Below the pieces are notes generated by a model that saw only the letters and a program-made list of their open reading frames with translations, did not search any database and was not told the origin of the DNA. Made by a program: the position numbers and the translations under genes. From Streptomyces sp. NRRL WC-3626 (GTDB taxonomy: Bacteria; Actinomycetota; Actinomycetes; Streptomycetales; Streptomycetaceae), in contig NZ_JOCA01000022.1 in the NCBI RefSeq assembly GCF_000718785.1, positions 62,001 through 126,000 of the forward strand: a stretch of DNA of 64,000 bases, read 5' to 3'. Positions 60,540-64,000 of this stretch are shown one piece after another. Within the stretch, counting starts at the first letter, position 1. Every line of letters begins with the position of its first letter.

Positions 60540-62305
60540 AACGGTATGTCCTCTTCGTCCGCCGCGCGCTGTTCCATCCATTCGTCCCACCAGTCGGCGC
60601 CGGCACCGGGATGCTCCTCCCGTACGCGGTCCCGGAGGAAGGACAGGTCGGCGCGCTTGTACCGGCGTACGGTCTGGGCCAGCGACAGCTCGGACTCGTC
60701 CGCCACGTCGATCCGGGCACCGGCGGCGAGGAACGCCTCCACGAGTGCCCTGGAACCGCCGTCGTTGACCGCGACGAAGAGCGGAGTACGGTCCCGCTGG
60801 TCCCTGGCCTCCAGATCGAGCCCCGCCGCGAGCAGCCGCGGCAGGAGCGGTTCGTGGTCGAGGAGATGCAGTACGTGGAGCAGCGAGCGTCCGGTGGCGT
60901 CGCGCACGCGGGGGTCCATGCCGGCGTCCAGGAGGTGGAGCACGCCGTGGGTGTCACCGTGCTGGGCGCGCAGGAACAGGTCCCGGCGCTGGGCGCGCAG
61001 CGCCTTGGGCAGCCGGCCGCTGCCCGACGCCCAGGTCTGTTCGACGGCAAAGCATCCGGCGACGGCGCCGCCGAACGCGCGCAGGGCCCGCTCGCGCTGC
61101 TGCTCCTCGTCGCTGTGCGGCATACGGAGCAGACCGCCCGCGCGGAATCCCACCTCGTGCCACTCACCGCGGCAGCGCACCCGGACGGGTGCGGGGTCGG
61201 TGGGGCCCGGCGGGCCCGCGGCACCCCGCAGGGCGGGGAACAACGCCTCGCTCACCAGCGGATGCAGGTGCTCCGGCTCGATGCCGCCGACGCGCATGAG
61301 GTCGAGGTCGGGGAGCCTGCGCCAGAGCGCTTCGGCCAGGAACGGCACCCCCTTGGTCTCCTCGCGGCCCACGGCCCTCATCCGCAGCCCGGTGCGGCCG
61401 GCGGTGGCCGCCGGTTCCAGCAGGAAGCGGGTGTGCCAGTCACCCATGACGAGGTAACGGTCACCGACGCCCTCGTCCGTCAGCCGGCGGACCTCCCGCT
61501 CCAGGCGGGTGTGGTCGAGGGCGAGACGGCCGAGCAGTACCGACGGGTCGCCCCGGTACCAGCCGGGGCCGGCCGGGGATGTCAGGTCGAGCTCGATCCC
61601 GGCGGCGGCGAAGGCCGCCTCGATCTCGCCCTTCCGGTGCAGCAGGGTGACCCACTCGGCGCGGGCGGCCGCGTCGCCGGGGCCGGGGTCCGCGGTGGGC
61701 AGTTCGTCCGTACGGCGTGGGCGGCCGTCGGCGTGGAGGAAGGGAGGCCGGTCGGTGCCGCCGCCACGCTCCCGCAGTTCGGCGGTGCGGCGCGCGTCCC
61801 ACAGGTGCCGGGCGTACCGCCAGTCCTCGGTTCCACCGCCGAAGACACCCGCGCTCTCCTCGTCCGCGACGGTGCCGAAGCGCAGGGTGATCCGCTGCGG
61901 GCCCTCCATCATGGCGGGCGTGACCAGGTGCAGATACGGCGCGGCCCGGGGGCCTTCGCCCTCCCGCACCGGCCGGTAGCGGGCGAGGACGACGGTCCGG
62001 CCGGTGTCGAGGGTGGTCCGTCCGCCCAGAATCCGGGGCAGGTGCCAGCGCACCAGGTCCGGGACCAGGTGGCGCAGGTCCTCCTCCAGCGCGTCGGCTA
62101 TGTCGTCGCCGCAGTGCTCGGCGACCTCCGGCAGGTCGATGTCGACGTCCACGCCGGCCGCCGCGCACGCTCCGCGCCAGTCTCCGGCCGTACGGCGTTC
62201 CGTCGCGCTCCCGATCATCGTGCGGGGGACGGCGTAACGGCGGATCCTCCGCCAACTCGCCGCCTCCTCCGGGGAGAAGCAGGGGGAATCGGGGCGGCCG
62301 CTCAA
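60536..62305 (-). CDS. Ankyrin-repeat protein of the MoxR-VWA system
   Basis: The 589-residue protein has a large N-terminal region without a recognised domain (TERRTAGDWRGACAAAGVDV, LVRWHLPRILGGRTTL) and about three ankyrin repeats at roughly 440-545 (LFLRAQHGDTHGVLHLLDAG, RDRTPLFVAVNDGGSRALVE), then a charged tail. The start is TTG 62305, with AGGAAG nine bases upstream and the LRR stop overlapped as TTGA. Ankyrin repeats suggest a client- or target-binding role for the MoxR machine. Confidence 0.85.
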   Translation of the reverse strand: MSGRPDSPCFSPEEAASWRRIRRYAVPRTMIGSATERRTAGDWRGACAAAGVDVDIDLPEVAEHCGDDIADALEEDLRHLVPDLVRWHLPRILGGRTTLDTGRTVVLARYRPVREGEGPRAAPYLHLVTPAMMEGPQRITLRFGTVADEESAGVFGGGTEDWRYARHLWDARRTAELRERGGGTDRPPFLHADGRPRRTDELPTADPGPGDAAARAEWVTLLHRKGEIEAAFAAAGIELDLTSPAGPGWYRGDPSVLLGRLALDHTRLEREVRRLTDEGVGDRYLVMGDWHTRFLLEPAATAGRTGLRMRAVGREETKGVPFLAEALWRRLPDLDLMRVGGIEPEHLHPLVSEALFPALRGAAGPPGPTDPAPVRVRCRGEWHEVGFRAGGLLRMPHSDEEQQRERALRAFGGAVAGCFAVEQTWASGSGRLPKALRAQRRDLFLRAQHGDTHGVLHLLDAGMDPRVRDATGRSLLHVLHLLDHEPLLPRLLAAGLDLEARDQRDRTPLFVAVNDGGSRALVEAFLAAGARIDVADESELSLAQTVRRYKRADLSFLRDRVREEHPGAGADWWDEWMEQRAADEEDIPF

Positions 62306-63438
62306 CGGTAGACACTTCCTATCGCGCGCAGGTCGGGGTGGGACCCGGCCATGGGCCGCAGGCGCTGCGTGAAGGACCGCTTCACCTTCCGGGGCAGTCC
62401 CGGCCCCAGACCGACGTACTCCAGCGGTGAGCCGTCCGGCACCGCCGCCAGCAGGGACTTCGCGCCCCGCCCGGTGAGCCCGGTGTGGCACAGCTCCAGC
62501 CGGCGCAGCGGGCTGCCGGGGAGGGCGGCGGCCAGGGCGTGGGCGCCTTCGTCGCCGGTGGCGTTGGCGGGGGCGCCGAGGCTGCGCTCCGACATCGGCC
62601 GGCCCAGGTCGAGCATCTCGATGGCGCCCAGGGCGTCGGCGAGGGCGCGCGCCCCGGCGGGGCCGATCCCGTTGCCGCCCAGGCCCAGTCGTACCGGACC
62701 TCCGGCGTCGGCGGCGGCTGCCGCGAGGACGGCGGCGCCCTCGTCGCCCAGGTGGTTGGCGGGCAGGTACAGCTCGCGTACGCCGGCGTCCCGGATCAGC
62801 GCCGCCAGCAGACCGGCGGCCTCGGGGGTCAGGCCGTTCCCCCCGAGGAACAGGCGTTCCACGGGGCGCGGGCGGCCGGTGAGGGCGTCGAGCAGGGCGC
62901 GCAGACCGTCGGTGGTGACACCGGTGTTGACCAGGTCGAGGGTGCGCAGCGCGGTGTTGCGGCGGAGCATCGCGGCGAGCGCCGAGGCACCGTCGTCGCC
63001 GACCGGGTTGCGCTTGAGCCACAGGGCACGGACGGTGTCGTCCGCCGACAGGGCGTCGGCGAGCGCGCCGACGCCGTCCGGGCCGATGCGGTTGCAGCCG
63101 AGGTAGAGCGTGTGCAGTCCATGGCCGTCGGCGAGTGCCCGGGCGACCGTGGACGCGCCTTCGTCTCCGATGGCGTTGGTGCCGAGGAGCACGTGCCGGG
63201 CGTGCGGTGAGGCGGCGGCGACGGGCATCAGCCGGGCGGCGCCGGCTGTGCCGAGCCCCTGCTTGCACAGGTCGACGCGGCCGTCCGCGCGGACGGTGCC
63301 GAGCGGGAACGTCTCGTCGGTCTCCACCGCCCGCGGCGACCTCAGCCGGGCCACCAGCGGGTCGAGCCCGGAAGGATCACTGATCGGGATGTCCGGGTGC
63401 TCGATCGCCGGGCAGCGCACGGGTGTCGGCTGCGTCAT
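62302..63438 (-). CDS. Leucine-rich-repeat protein (RNase-inhibitor type) of the MoxR-VWA system
   Basis: The 378-residue protein is built from about nine 28-residue RI-type leucine-rich repeats (GLHTLYLGCNRIGPDGVGAL, ALADALSADDTVRALWLKRN and others), with a short acidic N-terminus and a basic C-terminus (PRKVKRSFTQRLRPM). ATG 63438 has GGAG five bases upstream; a GTG two codons before is less well placed. It heads the LRR-ankyrin-MoxR-VWA chain and probably acts in recognition. No signal peptide is seen. Confidence 0.88.
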   Translation of the reverse strand: MTQPTPVRCPAIEHPDIPISDPSGLDPLVARLRSPRAVETDETFPLGTVRADGRVDLCKQGLGTAGAARLMPVAAASPHARHVLLGTNAIGDEGASTVARALADGHGLHTLYLGCNRIGPDGVGALADALSADDTVRALWLKRNPVGDDGASALAAMLRRNTALRTLDLVNTGVTTDGLRALLDALTGRPRPVERLFLGGNGLTPEAAGLLAALIRDAGVRELYLPANHLGDEGAAVLAAAAADAGGPVRLGLGGNGIGPAGARALADALGAIEMLDLGRPMSERSLGAPANATGDEGAHALAAALPGSPLRRLELCHTGLTGRGAKSLLAAVPDGSPLEYVGLGPGLPRKVKRSFTQRLRPMAGSHPDLRAIGSVYR

Positions 63439-63544
63439 CACCACTCCACCGGTCCATCGCCGGTGCCCGGCCCGCCGAGGGCGGCACCGCCCTCCGCCCG
63501 CCCAGGACGGACCGACGCCAATCGACGTTCCTCCACGACAAGGG

Positions 63545-63620
63545 TGGCAAGGCTGGTCGGATTCGAACCGACGTCCTCCAGCTCGATGCTAGGGCGCGAC
63601 GACCTCTGCGCTACAGCCTC
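63545..63620 (-). tRNA. tRNA-like gene with encoded CCA and abnormal anticodon arm
   Basis: Read on the minus strand it gives a canonical-length 73-mer plus CCA: acceptor GAGGCTG/CAGCCTT (last pair G-U), T8-A9, D stem GCGC/GCGC, perfect T arm GTCGG-TTCGAAT-CCGAC, discriminator G and CCA at 63547-63545. The anticodon arm is odd: stem CCTAG/CTGGA has a C-A mismatch, the loop CATCGAG has A instead of U at position 33, and base 26 is missing. Formally the anticodon would be TCG (Arg, CGA). It may be a pseudo-tRNA or a specialised tRNA-like molecule. Confidence 0.55.
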
Positions 63621-63689
63621 GCCATGAATGATCATAGCGGGATCGGCCGCTGTGTCGATCACTTGTTTGAATGAATTCTTGCGCGCGGC

Positions 63690-63762
63690 CCCGCGCGGTC
63701 GGTGGTCCCCGCGCGGCCGGCGCTCTCCGTGCGGTCGGCGGTCCCCCGCGCGGTCGGTGGTC
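63690..63762. repeat. Four imperfect tandem repeats of about 18 bp downstream of tdk
   Basis: Units such as CCCGCGCGGTCGGTGGTC recur at about 63690, 63708 (diverged), 63727 and 63744, immediately past the thymidine kinase stop. They may be a decayed coding extension or a transcript-ending element. Confidence 0.6.
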
Positions 63763-63764
63763 CG

Positions 63765-64000
63765 TCAGCCGGACGAGACCGGCAGCACGTCCGGTGACAG
63801 CGCCCCCGCGCCCGACGTCGCGGCCGTCATGCGGCGGCGGTGGTGACGCCGGCACAGCACCTCGTAGCCGACCTCGTCCGCGGCGCCGGTGACATCGCCG
63901 ACGACGACCTGGGCGCCCTCGACGACCATGACACCGCCGACCGTGCGGGCGTTGTGCGTGGCACGCGCGCCGCACCAGCACAGGGCCTCGACCTGGAGCA
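63765..64000 (-). CDS. tdk: Thymidine kinase, C-terminal part, cut by window edge
   Basis: The 78 visible codons carry the zinc-binding features of type II thymidine kinase: EALCWCGARATHNART and the final YEVLCRRHHRRR, with four metal ligands (Cys, Cys, Cys, His). The lasso region MVVEGAQVVVGDV lies between. It phosphorylates thymidine with ATP. The stop is at 63765-63767; the N-terminal two thirds lie beyond base 64000. Confidence 0.85.
   Translation of the reverse strand, partial: LQVEALCWCGARATHNARTVGGVMVVEGAQVVVGDVTGAADEVGYEVLCRRHHRRRMTAATSGAGALSPDVLPVSSG

Noticed and set aside
62306..63268. N-terminal extension of the ankyrin frame through the LRR gene
   Set aside because: The stretch is Arg/Pro-rich shadow sequence of the LRR gene; the TTG at 62305 with its own ribosome site and TTGA overlap is a better start.
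63690..63762. CRISPR-like array
   Set aside because: The repeats are adjacent and diverged without unique spacers, and no cas gene is present.

Overview
High-GC DNA with GC-rich third codon positions, frequent GTG and TTG starts, bldA-type TTA codons confined to a few genes, and marker families (conservon, SepH, CutRS, DUF397/XRE sets) identify a Streptomyces chromosome. No IS element, prophage, CRISPR array or rRNA operon was found. 61 genes are annotated; the first (a universal stress protein) and last (thymidine kinase) run off the window.

Layout. 1-10.3 kb: universal stress protein, phosphoketolase, then a pentose module read on the minus strand (rbsK-rbsC-rbsB-rbsA-rbsD-deoC-like-gntR) whose ribose import and DeoC products feed C5 and C3 metabolism; phosphoketolase could draw on the same pool. 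10.6-16.3 kb: a complete conservon (cvnABCD) translationally chained to a CYP157-type P450 that lacks the ExxR motif, followed by a CYP154-type P450. 16.4-18.1 kb: an RNase J. 18.6-23.2 kb: an accessory conflict-type module, a small Trypco1 protein plus a 1433-residue trypsin-STAND-propeller protein. 23.6-26 kb: a DUF6223 membrane protein divergent from a NarL-type two-component pair.

26-53 kb looks like core Streptomyces chromosome: RNA methyltransferase, APC permease, two TrkA-type RCK proteins, DUF3159/OB-fold pair, KdpDE without a Kdp pump, a lone ABC ATPase, an alginate-lyase-family secreted protein under a DasR-like site, the thioesterase/dut/DUF3710 chain, DUF3093, DUF4193, CutRS, inositol monophosphatase/ferrochelatase, an MFS/FAD-oxidase pair, SepH, a rhodanese and a VOC protein. 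Convergent pairs here are separated by long perfect hairpins.

53-64 kb is accessory again: an NLR-like NB-ARC/TPR protein preceded by a coupled 30-codon leader ORF carrying a TTA codon; a DUF6879 pair; a WhiJ-like set (anti-sigma-type ATPase, XRE-DUF5753 regulator, DUF397 protein); a four-gene chain LRR-ankyrin-MoxR-VWA in which two of the three junctions are TTGA overlaps; and a tRNA-like gene with an abnormal anticodon arm. The best candidates for undescribed biology are the Trypco1/trypsin-STAND pair, the leader-coupled NLR and the LRR-ankyrin-MoxR-VWA chain.
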